From Nostocales cyanobacterium Centralia_MAG_434 (lineage in GTDB: Bacteria > Cyanobacteriota > Cyanobacteriia > Cyanobacteriales > Nostocaceae): DNA of 64,000 nucleotides. Shown here piece after piece: positions 1 through 8,596 of this stretch. A program made the position numbers and the translations under genes. The stretch covers positions 1 through 64,000 of the forward strand of contig JAJPJF010000273.1 of assembly GCA_021324415.1 (NCBI GenBank), in the 5' to 3' direction. Below the pieces are notes generated by a model. That model saw only the letters and a program-made list of their open reading frames with translations. It was not told the DNA's origin and did not search any database. Position 1 is the first letter of the stretch. Each line of letters starts with the position of its first letter.

Positions 1-13
1 ATCTCTAAATACT

Positions 14-84
14 GGGGTCATACTCTATAGCTGCTGAAATGCTTATCCTATATACATTTTCGCAGTTTTTGACCCCTTTTTTTT
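14..84 (+). terminator. Terminator-like hairpin at the window edge
   Basis: GGGGTCA (14-20) pairs perfectly with TGACCCC (70-76) and is followed at once by eight T. Inside, CTGC and AAATG pair with CATTT and GCAG, so the hairpin is long and layered. It looks like the intrinsic terminator of a gene lying left of the window, or the 3' end of a small RNA. The AT-rich stretch from 85 to 348 shows no gene. Confidence 0.55.
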
Positions 85-348
85 ATCTTTTTGTGAGAAA
101 TCCGGGTCAAGGAATTCTCAATCGAGCAGTTCTACTTATCTCAATTATCAAAAGTAGTGGAAGTTTTACAAATTATTTAGGATTGCTATTTTTGCACAAA
201 AAGAAAACTATTTAAATCTAAACTTCTTCTGCCAAAAGAAATATTATATTATGAAGTGATATTACGATTATTTCAAAAAGATTTAAAATTTCTCTAAAAA
301 CAAAACATGGCTATAACGTAGAACCTAAGGAGATTCTGGAGGCAAATT

Positions 349-663
349 ATGAGCAGTGACATTCAAAAATATCGGTTTGTCTGTACCTTAACTTTTGGAG
401 ATATATACGGTCAAATAATTGTTTGGTTAATTACCATCACTATAAGTTTAGCCTCAGCTTTGGCGCTCATGGGTGCTAGAAGACCAGTTTATGCTTTAGC
501 TGCAGTTGCACTTGTTGTTTTATTATCACTACCTTTCTTGCTTTTTGCCTTTGTGACCACCCTGTTGAATCACATTGAAGTTGCTCCAATAGAACCAGGG
601 ACAAAGCTGGAACCAATACCAGGTAATGTTTCTCAGCAACAACCTGTACAGGCAACGAGTTAA
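349..663 (+). CDS. Small membrane protein, unknown function
   Basis: A 104-residue protein that I do not recognise. A GGAGG ribosome binding site sits 8 bases before the ATG, which supports translation. Two hydrophobic segments, at about residues 22-42 and 47-72, are separated by a short basic turn (ARRP), so it should be an inner or thylakoid membrane hairpin. A polar, proline- and glutamine-rich tail follows. It stands alone, with an intrinsic terminator downstream at 768-795, which suggests a single-gene transcript. No catalytic motif is visible. Confidence 0.7.
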   Translation: MSSDIQKYRFVCTLTFGDIYGQIIVWLITITISLASALALMGARRPVYALAAVALVVLLSLPFLLFAFVTTLLNHIEVAPIEPGTKLEPIPGNVSQQQPVQATS

Positions 664-664
664 A

Positions 665-757
665 AAAGAGTTAGGAATTAGAAGTTAGGAATATATGAGT
701 GAGGAGTTACCCTACACTTCTCTAACTCATCACTCTTAACTCATAACTCCTCACTCT
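665..757. repeat. Intergenic inverted repeat of GAGTTAGGA type
   Basis: Repeated GAGTTAGGA-like words on the left face their complements on the right; AGTGAGGAGTTA (698-709) pairs exactly with TAACTCCTCACT (744-755). Similar words recur at about 24955-24990 (inside ldpA), 45465-45485 and 45960-46000. This is a dispersed intergenic repeat family, not a gene. Confidence 0.6.
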
Positions 758-767
758 AAAATACAAG

Positions 768-795
768 TCCCTGTCTGTTGGCAGGGAATTTTTTT
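768..795 (+). terminator. Intrinsic terminator
   Basis: TCCCTG (768-773) and CAGGGA (782-787) form a 6-bp stem with an 8-base loop, followed by ATTTTTTT. It probably ends the transcript of the small membrane protein at 349-663 and separates it from sdhA. Confidence 0.7.
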
Positions 796-868
796 GTGGA
801 GACACAATCAATTGAGTCTCTACAATAGAACAGCAGAAGAAAGCTTGTTTACAGTTGGGGATTTATAT

Positions 869-2596
869 ATGTTTGAACATGACGTCATCATTGTTGGGGG
901 TGGATTAGCTGGATGCCGCGCTGCATTAGAAATTACCAGAACTAACCCCAACTTAAATGTAGCTGTGGTTGCCAAAACCCACCCAATTCGTTCTCACTCA
1001 GTTGCTGCTCAAGGTGGTATTGCTGCAACCCTAAAAAATGTTGATCCTACTGATAGCTGGGAAGCACATGCTTTTGATACAGTTAAGGGTTCTGACTATC
1101 TAGCAGACCAAGATGCAGTGGAAATTCTCACTCGGGAAGCCCCGGAGGTGATCATCGATTTAGAGCACATGGGCGTTTTATTCTCCCGATTGGCTGATGG
1201 TCATATTGCCCAACGTGCTTTTGGTGGACATTCCCACAATCGTACCTGCTACGCTGCTGATAAAACAGGTCACGCAATTCTACATGAATTGGTCAGCAAT
1301 CTCCGACGAAATGGTGTCCATCTTTATCAAGAATGGTATGTGATGCGTCTGATTCTGGAAGAAGGTCAGGCCAAAGGTATAGTTATGTACAACATCCTCG
1401 ATGGACACATAGAAGTAGTCAGAGCCAAAGCAGTGATGTTTGCTACTGGTGGTTACGGTAGAGTATACAACACAACATCCAATGATTATGCTTCTACAGG
1501 TGATGGTCTAGCAATGACTGCCCTTGCTGGCTTGCCCTTAGAAGACATGGAATTTGTCCAATTTCATCCGACTGGACTTTATCCAGTAGGAGTACTCATT
1601 TCCGAAGCGGTGCGTGGAGAAGGAGCGTATTTGATCAATTCCCAAGGAGAGCGCTTTATGGAAAGATACGCTCCTAGCCGGATGGAATTGGCTCCGCGTG
1701 ATATCACCTCACGAGCGATCGCTTACGAAATTCGTGCAGGTCGTGGTATTCATCCCGATGGTAGCGCGGGAGGTCCGTTTGTTTATCTTGACCTCAGGCA
1801 CATGGGTAAAGAAAAAATCATGAGTCGTGTTCCCTTTTGCTGGGAAGAAGCTCATCGCCTAGTCAGCATTGACGCTGTTATTGAGCCTATTCCAGTACGC
1901 CCTACAATTCACTACTGTATGGGAGGTATTCCAGTTAACACTGATGGTCAAGTCCGTAGTGGTAGTGATGGGTTTGTTGATGGTTTTTTTGCCGCTGGCG
2001 AAACATCTTGTGTCTCTGTACATGGTGCAAATCGCCTTGGCAGTAACTCCTTGCTAGAATGTGTCGTCTATGGACGTAGAACAGGAGCTAAAATAGCACA
2101 ATTTGTCCAAAACCGCAAGCTACCGATTGTAGATGAACAACATTACATTACCGAGGCTCAACAGCAAATTCAAGCATTACTAGCACAGCAAGGGCAATAC
2201 CGTATTAGTCAAGTTCGTCATGCCTTCCAGGATTGTATGACTCAGTACTGTGGCGTTTTCCGCACTGAGCAATTGATGCAAGAAGGAGCGCAAAAATTAC
2301 AAGAAATACAAAACCAATATTCACAAATATATTTAGATGACAAAGGCGATTGCTGGAATACTGAAATTGTAGAAGCTTTAGAATTGCAAAGTTTGATAGT
2401 CGTAGGGCGTCTTATTCTAGCATCAGCAATGAATCGCCAGGAAAGCCGAGGCGCACACTTCCGTGAAGATTTTCCTCAACGAGACGATACGAACTTCCTC
2501 AAACACACAATGGCTTACTACTCACCCGCTGGCATAGATATCCAGTACGCAAAAGTGGCAATTACTATGTTTGAGCCAAAAGAGCGGAAGTATTGA
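869..2596 (+). CDS. sdhA: Succinate dehydrogenase/fumarate reductase flavoprotein subunit
   Basis: 575 residues. Oxidises succinate to fumarate and passes electrons through an iron-sulfur subunit to quinone; in cyanobacteria the complex feeds the thylakoid plastoquinone pool. The N-terminal dinucleotide-binding motif GGGLAG (10-15) is followed by [10 protein letters not shown], whose His (about residue 43) is the usual site of covalent FAD attachment. Further on come the substrate and FAD signatures HPTG, RGEGAYL and the [13 protein letters not shown] block, then a C-terminal helical domain. An upstream TTG at 794 would add 25 residues, but the family begins at [12 protein letters not shown], so I use the ATG at 869 with GGGG ahead of it. 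No sdhB or membrane anchor lies nearby, which is common in cyanobacteria. Confidence 0.93.
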   Translation: MFEHDVIIVGGGLAGCRAALEITRTNPNLNVAVVAKTHPIRSHSVAAQGGIAATLKNVDPTDSWEAHAFDTVKGSDYLADQDAVEILTREAPEVIIDLEHMGVLFSRLADGHIAQRAFGGHSHNRTCYAADKTGHAILHELVSNLRRNGVHLYQEWYVMRLILEEGQAKGIVMYNILDGHIEVVRAKAVMFATGGYGRVYNTTSNDYASTGDGLAMTALAGLPLEDMEFVQFHPTGLYPVGVLISEAVRGEGAYLINSQGERFMERYAPSRMELAPRDITSRAIAYEIRAGRGIHPDGSAGGPFVYLDLRHMGKEKIMSRVPFCWEEAHRLVSIDAVIEPIPVRPTIHYCMGGIPVNTDGQVRSGSDGFVDGFFAAGETSCVSVHGANRLGSNSLLECVVYGRRTGAKIAQFVQNRKLPIVDEQHYITEAQQQIQALLAQQGQYRISQVRHAFQDCMTQYCGVFRTEQLMQEGAQKLQEIQNQYSQIYLDDKGDCWNTEIVEALELQSLIVVGRLILASAMNRQESRGAHFREDFPQRDDTNFLKHTMAYYSPAGIDIQYAKVAITMFEPKERKY

Positions 2597-2645
2597 GAAT
2601 GGGGAGTGGGGAGTGGGGCATAGGGAATAGGGCATGGGGAATAGT
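2597..2645. repeat. Purine-rich G-run intergenic repeat
   Basis: Reiterated GGGGAGTGGGG and GGGCAT/GGGAATAGGG words directly after sdhA. The same vocabulary recurs at 5046-5224, 45403-45485 and 57601-57670. It is non-coding and has no terminator-like T tract. Confidence 0.5.
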
Positions 2646-2695
2646 ATAGAGTATTCTCCTATTGCTTCCTTGCTTCCCTGCTCCCTTGCTCCCCA

Positions 2696-3502
2696 CTACC
2701 TCGAAGAAGCATTTTTGTTGATTTCGTCTTTATACTGAGATGGTGCTAAAGATGCTGCTTTGTTAAACAGAGGTTTTGCCTCATCAATTTTGCCTTGTTT
2801 TTTGAGCAACATAGCCTTTGCCAGAACAGGACGAAAATCCTGTCCATCATCTTTGATAGCTTGGTCGTAGACAGAAAGTGCTTGATTGTAGCGCTTCTGG
2901 GAGGCATAGACATTACCTAACAGCACTTGTACAGCAATTTTATCTACACTTTCTGCTGGCTGAATTTTATTTGCCTTAGCTGCGGTGAGAGTATCTTGCA
3001 GTAAACCAATCGCTGCTTCTGGACGTTTTTGGTTCACTAGAAGAGTGACCATACCTTCTAAAGCCTTAATGTCCCCTGGTTTTGTTTGGAGAATGGAACG
3101 ATATGCACTAGCAGCCCCTTCTTTGTCACCAATTTCTAATTTTGCCTGAGCAAGCAGTACTGTGTATTGTGTATTTTCCGGATTCAGTTTGGCAAGCTTT
3201 TCTAAAGGTTCAATGACTGCCTGTATGTTAGTCTTGTGTTGCCTCAACAGTAGTAATCGTGCCTCTAATAAGCTTTTGAGTGCTGTTTGATTATCTGGTT
3301 CCCGTTGCAACACTAGTTCTAAACCACGTGCTTCATCTTCTAGCTTTGATGTACTTGCTACTCCGGTTTCGGAAGTTGATTTTTGCTCTGAAGTGGACTT
3401 ATTGAATGCTCCAATTATAGGTAAAAGTGAAACTCCCACAAAAGCAAGAACTGCCAGCACTAATATAATATTAACTATCCAGCGATTGCGAGGTTGAAAC
3501 AC
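2696..3502 (-). CDS. Membrane-anchored tetratricopeptide repeat protein
   Basis: About 268 residues. A single N-terminal membrane anchor (roughly residues 10-30, preceded by basic residues) is followed by a low-complexity Ser/Thr linker and then tandem 34-residue TPR helices over about 60-260, with several A..Y and G/A-Y-A positions visible (for example YASQKRYNQALSVYDQAI). TPR proteins act as scaffolds for complex assembly; this one would face the side opposite its basic N terminus. The longest frame starts with TTG at 3547, but AAGGA sits just before the GTG at 3502, so I prefer that start. Partner and specific role are unknown. Confidence 0.75.
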   Translation of the reverse strand: MFQPRNRWIVNIILVLAVLAFVGVSLLPIIGAFNKSTSEQKSTSETGVASTSKLEDEARGLELVLQREPDNQTALKSLLEARLLLLRQHKTNIQAVIEPLEKLAKLNPENTQYTVLLAQAKLEIGDKEGAASAYRSILQTKPGDIKALEGMVTLLVNQKRPEAAIGLLQDTLTAAKANKIQPAESVDKIAVQVLLGNVYASQKRYNQALSVYDQAIKDDGQDFRPVLAKAMLLKKQGKIDEAKPLFNKAASLAPSQYKDEINKNASSR

Positions 3503-3780
3503 AAAACTTTCCTTAACTCTAACGACATTGTTTTTTGATGAAATCAAGAAAGTTAAATTTTTGAAAAATTTTACGGAATTCCCTGTATTGCTTGTGAATT
3601 TTATAACAAATAGCTATTGTTGTGCTGCACGTCAAGTGATGACTTTAGGAGGAATCTCTGGAATTATTGCTGTGGTATGCTTCCGAAATTACTATAAAGG
3701 CGCTAGATTACACATTAAATTACACATTTAGTATTATGTGTTAAGTGAAGTTGCAAGGTGTTTCGCTGATATTGTTTCCC

Positions 3781-4022
3781 TATACTAGTTTGCAAACGGG
3801 AAAAACCTTCGCAAGCGTCTGATTCGACTTTGAGGAGGACATTTGCGAATGAGCTCACGCTCTAAGAAGGGTTAGCATAACCTGGGTAACTGGCACATGA
3901 ATGCCATTTTACCTCTAGTATCTCACAGGGTGTTATAGAGTGGTTGTCTTGAAAGGAAATATACTGCCAAGCGCCGCGCAAACGCTCTTCCCAGCTGCCT
4001 TCGTTCAATCCCACAATGGGAT
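3781..4022 (+). ncRNA. Candidate structured leader or small RNA
   Basis: This 240-base stretch lacks a credible gene but holds nested complementary arms: TTCGCAA (3808-3814) with TTGCGAA (3843-3849), GGTTA with TAACC near 3870-3885, GGTAA..TGGCA with TGCCA..TTACC near 3885-3915, and ATCCCA with TGGGAT (4008-4022) just before the ribosome binding site of the next gene. GTTTGC near 3788 could pair with GCAAAC near 3978 to close the whole fold. A TATACT hexamer (3781-3786) may be a -10 box. It could be the 5' leader of the gene at 4047 or a free RNA. I considered 6S RNA but cannot support it. Inference only. Confidence 0.35.
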
Positions 4023-4046
4023 ATGTCTCCGCCGCAAGGAGTTTTT

Positions 4047-5045
4047 ATGAATTCCGACCTGATGCCGTCGCCCGAATCTTCCAATACTTATGCCTCACAA
4101 GAGGCTCAAACTGACACAGTTGTTCCTGTAAATGAACAACCAAAAGCAGAAACCGCTCAACCAGAAAATTCGCTCGTTACTTCAACTGAGACCGCTGACG
4201 ATGGTAACCTCGCCAATCGCCAGCAACCGATTCCGCCTCCTAGTGAGCCAATGCAGTACCGAGCTATTGGCTTAGTTAGAGGTCGCTATCTTGCCAGTAG
4301 CGAGCAATTTACTCAAGGTACACTACTGACCACAGAAGGTACGCTGCTCGATGCTGTCCTTCTAGGTCGGATTATGAGTTTAGTTAAAAATCATCTCGAT
4401 CTCGACAAAGAACACCTGTGGGTTGTTTATCCGCGTACCAGACAAGAAAATGATAAATTGCACCTCCAGATTGTAGGGGTTTGGGAGCCAGAAAATCTTG
4501 CTAAACATGCCACAGAAGAGCAAGAAGAAGATTTTGTACTTTTAAACCAGACAAATAATAATGGCGCTTCAGAGAACCTTATACCTTCAACAGAGATTCC
4601 AGATGGTGGTTTTTCTGTTCGTGGTGAGGTCGTTTACCAGTCCTTTGATGCTGAAAACTTGGTGATCAAAATTAAGCAGGCTGCTCGTAAACCATCTGAA
4701 AAACCCAAATACTTTAAGCTGAAACTCAAAGGTCAGCTTCAGACCAAAGCAGTAGGAAAGTTCTGGGACTTTCAAGTGAAGCGAGATGCTGATGCATTGA
4801 TGATAGAACGCGGTGAAGCGATCGCTGAGTTGCCCAAAAAACGGAAACCACCTCAAAGAAAAGGTTTTGGAGGGCGTCGTGCTGGTCCTGGCGGCGGCAA
4901 GAAACCATTCCCCAAACGCACTGGGAGTGGAGAACCCCCACGTCCTATTCGGAAAACAGGCGATGCCTCTCCTGCAGCATCACGACCAGTATCAAAAGGA
5001 CCGGTTCCTAAACCTGTCAAACGTCCGAAGCCACCGCAGGAGTAG
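4047..5045 (+). CDS. Conserved cyanobacterial protein with basic tail
   Basis: 332 residues, function not recognised. AAGGAG lies 5 bases before this ATG, so I prefer it to the frame opening at 4023. The N-terminal 70 residues are Pro/Glu/Thr/Ser-rich and look disordered. A compact middle (about 75-260) begins QYRAIGLVRGRY and contains WVVYPRTR and an RGEVVYQSFD segment with alternating strands. The last 70 residues are an Arg/Lys/Pro/Gly-rich tail (KKRKPPQRKGFGGRRAGPGG) resembling nucleic-acid-binding tails. A role in RNA or ribosome binding is inference from the tail alone. The long structured upstream region hints at post-transcriptional control. Confidence 0.72.
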   Translation: MNSDLMPSPESSNTYASQEAQTDTVVPVNEQPKAETAQPENSLVTSTETADDGNLANRQQPIPPPSEPMQYRAIGLVRGRYLASSEQFTQGTLLTTEGTLLDAVLLGRIMSLVKNHLDLDKEHLWVVYPRTRQENDKLHLQIVGVWEPENLAKHATEEQEEDFVLLNQTNNNGASENLIPSTEIPDGGFSVRGEVVYQSFDAENLVIKIKQAARKPSEKPKYFKLKLKGQLQTKAVGKFWDFQVKRDADALMIERGEAIAELPKKRKPPQRKGFGGRRAGPGGGKKPFPKRTGSGEPPRPIRKTGDASPAASRPVSKGPVPKPVKRPKPPQE

Positions 5046-5224
5046 GGAATAAAGAGTAGGAGCAAAGGAAGAGAGGGAAGGGGACAAGGAGGACAAGGAG
5101 GACCAGGGGAATATCTGAATACTATGCCCCACTCCCCACTCCCCAACGCCACTTGCTACAACGGAGGGAACCTCCGCAACGCAGTGGCTCCTCCCCATTC
5201 CCCATTCCCCATTCCTAACTCCCC
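5046..5224. repeat. Purine-rich tandem repeat plus palindromic element
   Basis: GACAAGGAG words are tandemly reiterated (about 5080-5105). A separate palindromic element follows (about 5139-5195): CCACTTGCTACAACGGAGG faces CCTCCGCAACGCAGTGG across a short loop. The palindrome is related to the one inserted in ldpA at 24858-24995. Nothing here is coding. Confidence 0.55.
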
Positions 5225-6394
5225 CTAAAACTCCGTCCACCGATCTTGAGGAAGAAAAGATCGTTCCATTGAAATGGGAGAGACAGGCTCAGTTAAGGTA
5301 AATTTGCCTGCTTCGATCCACTGTTTAAGTTCTCTGGCAACTTCGCGAGACAGAAAAATACTGGCAAGAGGTGCAGCGCGTACTGTTTTCCCATCAATCG
5401 TAATTCGCCCTGATTTGAGTTGAGCATAACTTACTAATCCAAATGTAGGACGAACACGTCGAGGAATAGAAAAATCGACTATTGGTGCGACTAAGTCTTT
5501 GTCTTGAACAGCTGCTCTTGCTATGACTTCTTCTTCTAAGACAGGTAGTGGTACACCTACTCCCAACATTAGAGATGGACCGTAATTTTTGAAGTAACAG
5601 CCACGTACCCAACGAGCATCCATCTGCTTAGCATCGCCAATCAGAGCTAAAGTAGCAGCAGGACCAATTGGTGTGCGATTGGGCAAACGCTTTTGTAAGG
5701 GAAAGTGCTGAGTCCCTTCCCATGCTACATAACCAATACCCCCACCTAAGAAAATGCGTGTGCCAATACCAATTAATTGCAAATCAGGGTCGTTCAGTAG
5801 CGGAGAAATGGCACCAGGATTTGAATAAACAGCATTACTCAAGCGCGGTTGTAACGGACCCAGATATGTAAAAAGTGGGCGATCGCCCCCATTTACACCA
5901 ACGATAAAGTTCTGGTAAAGATTGCGCGGATTAAATAAATAAAACTGGTTAATGGTCTCACGGGTGATCGTCGTTTCAACGCTTGTCTTGGGGTAACAAT
6001 CTGTAACTTGTCCTTGTACTCTTACGTGCACAGGTTTACCCGCTATCAAATCTTCGATCACATGACCACCACCACGTTCGCGGATTTCTTCTCCGTCTAT
6101 CTCTTCTGCTATACAACTCGCACCTAAGTACAAATCTACAGCCCCAAAGCCAGAGTATGCTAGCACGCCATCTAACCAGCATCGACGAATTTTGATCGGA
6201 GGATCAGTGTGTCCCAAGTTGATAATTGCACCACTAGATTCCATTGGCTCAAAAGTGCCAGTGGTGATCACGTCAACTTCTTTAGCAGTTTTTGTAACGC
6301 CGACTTCTACAACACGTGCTTTTAGTTCTTCACTAGTCATCACCACAGCACGATTGCAGCTAATTTTGTCATTGATTTCCGCAATTGTTCGCAT
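5225..6394 (-). CDS. DUF39 homocysteine biosynthesis-type protein
   Basis: 389 residues covering a complete DUF39 domain. In methanogens and other anaerobes this family is implicated in making homocysteine directly from aspartate semialdehyde and a sulfide source. Family-typical features seen: the opening RTIAEINDKI, the block EPMESSGAIINLGHTDPPIKI, GASCIAEEIDGEEIRERGGGHVIEDL with a conserved Cys, LGGGIGYVAWEGTQH and RGCYFKNYG with a second Cys. The CBS and ferredoxin domains often attached or encoded beside it in archaea are missing, and no such partner adjoins. It stands alone on the minus strand. The family call is firm; the actual substrate in an oxygenic phototroph is unproven. Confidence 0.8.
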   Translation of the reverse strand: MRTIAEINDKISCNRAVVMTSEELKARVVEVGVTKTAKEVDVITTGTFEPMESSGAIINLGHTDPPIKIRRCWLDGVLAYSGFGAVDLYLGASCIAEEIDGEEIRERGGGHVIEDLIAGKPVHVRVQGQVTDCYPKTSVETTITRETINQFYLFNPRNLYQNFIVGVNGGDRPLFTYLGPLQPRLSNAVYSNPGAISPLLNDPDLQLIGIGTRIFLGGGIGYVAWEGTQHFPLQKRLPNRTPIGPAATLALIGDAKQMDARWVRGCYFKNYGPSLMLGVGVPLPVLEEEVIARAAVQDKDLVAPIVDFSIPRRVRPTFGLVSYAQLKSGRITIDGKTVRAAPLASIFLSREVARELKQWIEAGKFTLTEPVSPISMERSFLPQDRWTEF

Positions 6395-6416
6395 ATTTTA
6401 TGTAGGGCATTGATTT

Positions 6417-6794
6417 TCAGGGCGATATATTTGCTAAGTAGTTGGTTAAATCAGTGTAGCTTTTGAGATTTAACAGCATATCACCCAACTCTTCTAATTG
6501 CGTGATGGATAAAGAACAAATCTGCTGTTCAATTTCTAGATCAAGAACACCAAACTTGCGGGTAAGGAGCCGCAAAATCAATGCTTCCTGTCCTTGTTGT
6601 ACCTCTTGTTGAGCAATGTCTTGATTTCTTACATCTTCTTGCATAGTTTCCTAGATGCATTGCTAATCACTTCTTTTTGAACCAAGTCCAGCTAGCACCT
6701 GCATAGAGGCTTAAGTATTTTGCTGCTCGTCAATTTCTTCAATCATATCCGCAATCAACAGCAACTTAGCTAAAATGCCACGAGAAAAACTATT
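6417..6794 (-). pseudogene. Decayed Rpn/DUF4351-family nuclease gene
   Basis: The 75-codon frame at 6417-6644 gives the C-terminal DUF4351 end of an Rpn-family (PD-(D/E)XK transposase-like) protein: ILRLLTRKFG followed by SITQLEELGDMLLN. Reading upstream in the same frame continues the family (LIADMIEEIDEQQ, ASMQVLAGL) but crosses stops at 6711-6713, 6663-6665 and 6651-6653, with another at 6795-6797. The catalytic N-terminal half is absent. The gene is therefore a truncated remnant broken by several in-frame stops, without need of frameshifts. Rpn-family genes are abundant and decay often in cyanobacteria. Confidence 0.75.
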
Positions 6795-6972
6795 TTAAGT
6801 CCACTATGAGGGAGGGGATCTCCTAGTAGCAGTTGTTTGATTGATGATCAAATGGCTATTTAGTGAAAATCCCACCCTTTGATTAGGATGGGCCGAAGTG
6901 AAGGGATTATATTTACTAGTTGAGAAGTATCTGTAAAAAAATGCGTTAGTGTATTTATTTACACTTTAATAT

Positions 6973-7215
6973 CTATCGAATGATAAGCATAGGAGACTTG
7001 CCTGAACCTGGAGAAAAGCGTAAATACCCTTCTATCAAATCTCCTAAGGCGACTGGTTGATTAGTACTACACCAGCAGTAATCATCAATAACACTTTCTT
7101 CATTTCTAACACGCACAACGAAGTAGCTTTTATTCTCATTATCTATTGCCACAACACGATAATTGTCATACTTTAACTGGAGAGTCTCTTGTTTAGTCAC
7201 GCCTTTTGTACCCAC
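6973..7215 (-). CDS. Small hypothetical protein
   Basis: 80 residues opening with GTG, not recognised. The sequence looks like a small beta-rich domain (YRVVAIDNENKSYFVVRVRN) followed by a Cys pair in YCWCS and a C-terminal LGDLIEGYLRF segment. No strong ribosome binding site is visible, and an internal GTG at the sixth codon is an alternative. It lies alone between an Rpn pseudogene and an AT-rich gap. Codon use is ordinary, so I keep it with modest confidence. Confidence 0.45.
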   Translation of the reverse strand: MGTKGVTKQETLQLKYDNYRVVAIDNENKSYFVVRVRNEESVIDDYCWCSTNQPVALGDLIEGYLRFSPGSGKSPMLIIR

Positions 7216-7640
7216 CTAGTGCTTGTAAATGTCAATGATACAAATCACAATAAGAATTATAAAGTATATAAATATAAACACGTATAAAGATTAATACCTT
7301 AAAGTATAAATTTACAAACTCCAACAAATTGATTTCATCAACTTATTATCAATCTATTAAGTGCTTTTTATATGTTTGATAGCTGTATAGTAGTACTGGT
7401 TAAGTGAGTTACATTTTATCTTAAATTTATGAGAGAAAACACAACCCTCATTCTCCAGTCAGTCTGTTATTTTGGCAAGTTAGGCAAATAGATAAAATAT
7501 AATCCGCGACACTACTAATTTCTTAGTCTTGTGCGCGGATAAATAGGTGTTAAGAAGGCAATAAGGTAAGTGGAAAGAAAGGAATCGTTAACCTCTTTAG
7601 AGATCAACCAGAGTTAGTGTTGCAAGCAATTGAGCAATTA
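7216..7640. other. AT-rich gap, no gene supported
   Basis: Very AT-rich sequence. On the plus strand, 7581-7664 reads GIVNLFRDQPELVLQAIEQL and then SNTSHDFG before a stop. That looks protein-like and may be the tail of a lost gene, but it has no start and runs antisense into the methyltransferase gene. I see no terminator or promoter of quality. Confidence 0.3.
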
Positions 7641-8336
7641 TCAAACACTAGTCATGACTTTGGTTAACTCATTAGACAAATCAATACTACATTCTTGTTG
7701 TTTTTTGAAAAAAACACCAGCTAAGAAGTAATATTCACCTGAATAAAATGCAATTTGTTTTTTTCGTAGTTCTTCTATGTGTTTTTTCACTTTAGGCTCA
7801 GAACTATAGTAACCAAACTTTAAAGGTAAAACTAGAAAACTGTTAACAGAGTAACCAATAGATTTTGCGTGTTCAATTGTACTTTTTGGATTAGAGAAGC
7901 TGGATACTAAAATTAGTACATTTTCGTAATTAAGTGACAAGAGATTGTTGGTGACTGTAGCTCCATCGATACCTCCAAATAATAGTGGCATATAAATATC
8001 ATTATCTGGTGCAGGTAGATAGGGAGGGTTAGCTATAAGATATTCAGCTTCTGGTTTAGACGATTCAAGTAAACACGAGTTATAAATTACGTATTTATCA
8101 CTTAGATTGTATTCATCAATAGTTGAATTAGCGACTTTCCAAGCAGAAGTATTTAATTCAAAACCATGTATCACTCCATTGAAAGGATTTCTAAGTAATG
8201 AATTAATAATAGGGCTACCATCTCCTGAACCAAATTCAACTATAGTTTCACATTTTTGGCAGTTTCTTAAAACTAAATTGTCTAAACAAGTTGAGTAAAA
8301 CAGAGATTCTTCTGGGCAAAAAAAGATATCTTTCAT
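7641..8336 (-). CDS. Orphan class I SAM-dependent methyltransferase
   Basis: 231 residues. Motif I reads VEFGSGDGSP (about residues 33-42), the SAM-binding loop of Rossmann methyltransferases. An acidic ligand at the end of strand 2 follows (HGFELN). The catalytic-type motif IV reads NPPYLP (about 103-108); NPPY occurs in N6-adenine DNA methylases and in HemK/PrmC glutamine methylases. The protein is too short and lacks the PrmC N-terminal domain, so the substrate cannot be named. It is AT-rich compared with its neighbours and isolated, which fits recent gain. No restriction partner is adjacent. Confidence 0.65.
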   Translation of the reverse strand: MKDIFFCPEESLFYSTCLDNLVLRNCQKCETIVEFGSGDGSPIINSLLRNPFNGVIHGFELNTSAWKVANSTIDEYNLSDKYVIYNSCLLESSKPEAEYLIANPPYLPAPDNDIYMPLLFGGIDGATVTNNLLSLNYENVLILVSSFSNPKSTIEHAKSIGYSVNSFLVLPLKFGYYSSEPKVKKHIEELRKKQIAFYSGEYYFLAGVFFKKQQECSIDLSNELTKVMTSV

Positions 8337-8596
8337 GTGACTATCAGCATCCTCTAGATTCTAAAAATTTTGATATTTAATGGGCAAGACAAAATTGCTG
8401 CACAAAGGTTTACTTTTTGCAAGCAATTTGTAACTAGGCAGATAAGTGATAAAAAACAAAGTCTAACGGGCGTACATTAGGCTACTTCTGCCATTACGCA
8501 CCATGGATGTATCAGGGGAAGAATTTTTTCTATTCCCTATGCCTACTTTCATACTTGCTGCTCTACACAGTTTATGATTGCTATTTAATTGGTATA

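Noticed and set aside
3528-3731. 67-codon frame on the plus strand
   Set aside because: It overlaps the 5' region of the TPR gene on the other strand and has no ribosome binding site or protein-like composition.
3781-3990. 6S RNA
   Set aside because: The size and a TTCGCAAGCG word are suggestive, but the fold read here is multi-stem, not one long hairpin with a central bubble.
7581-7667. Protein-like tail GIVNLFRDQPELV
   Set aside because: It has no start codon and runs antisense into the methyltransferase gene, so it cannot be called a gene; kept only as a note.
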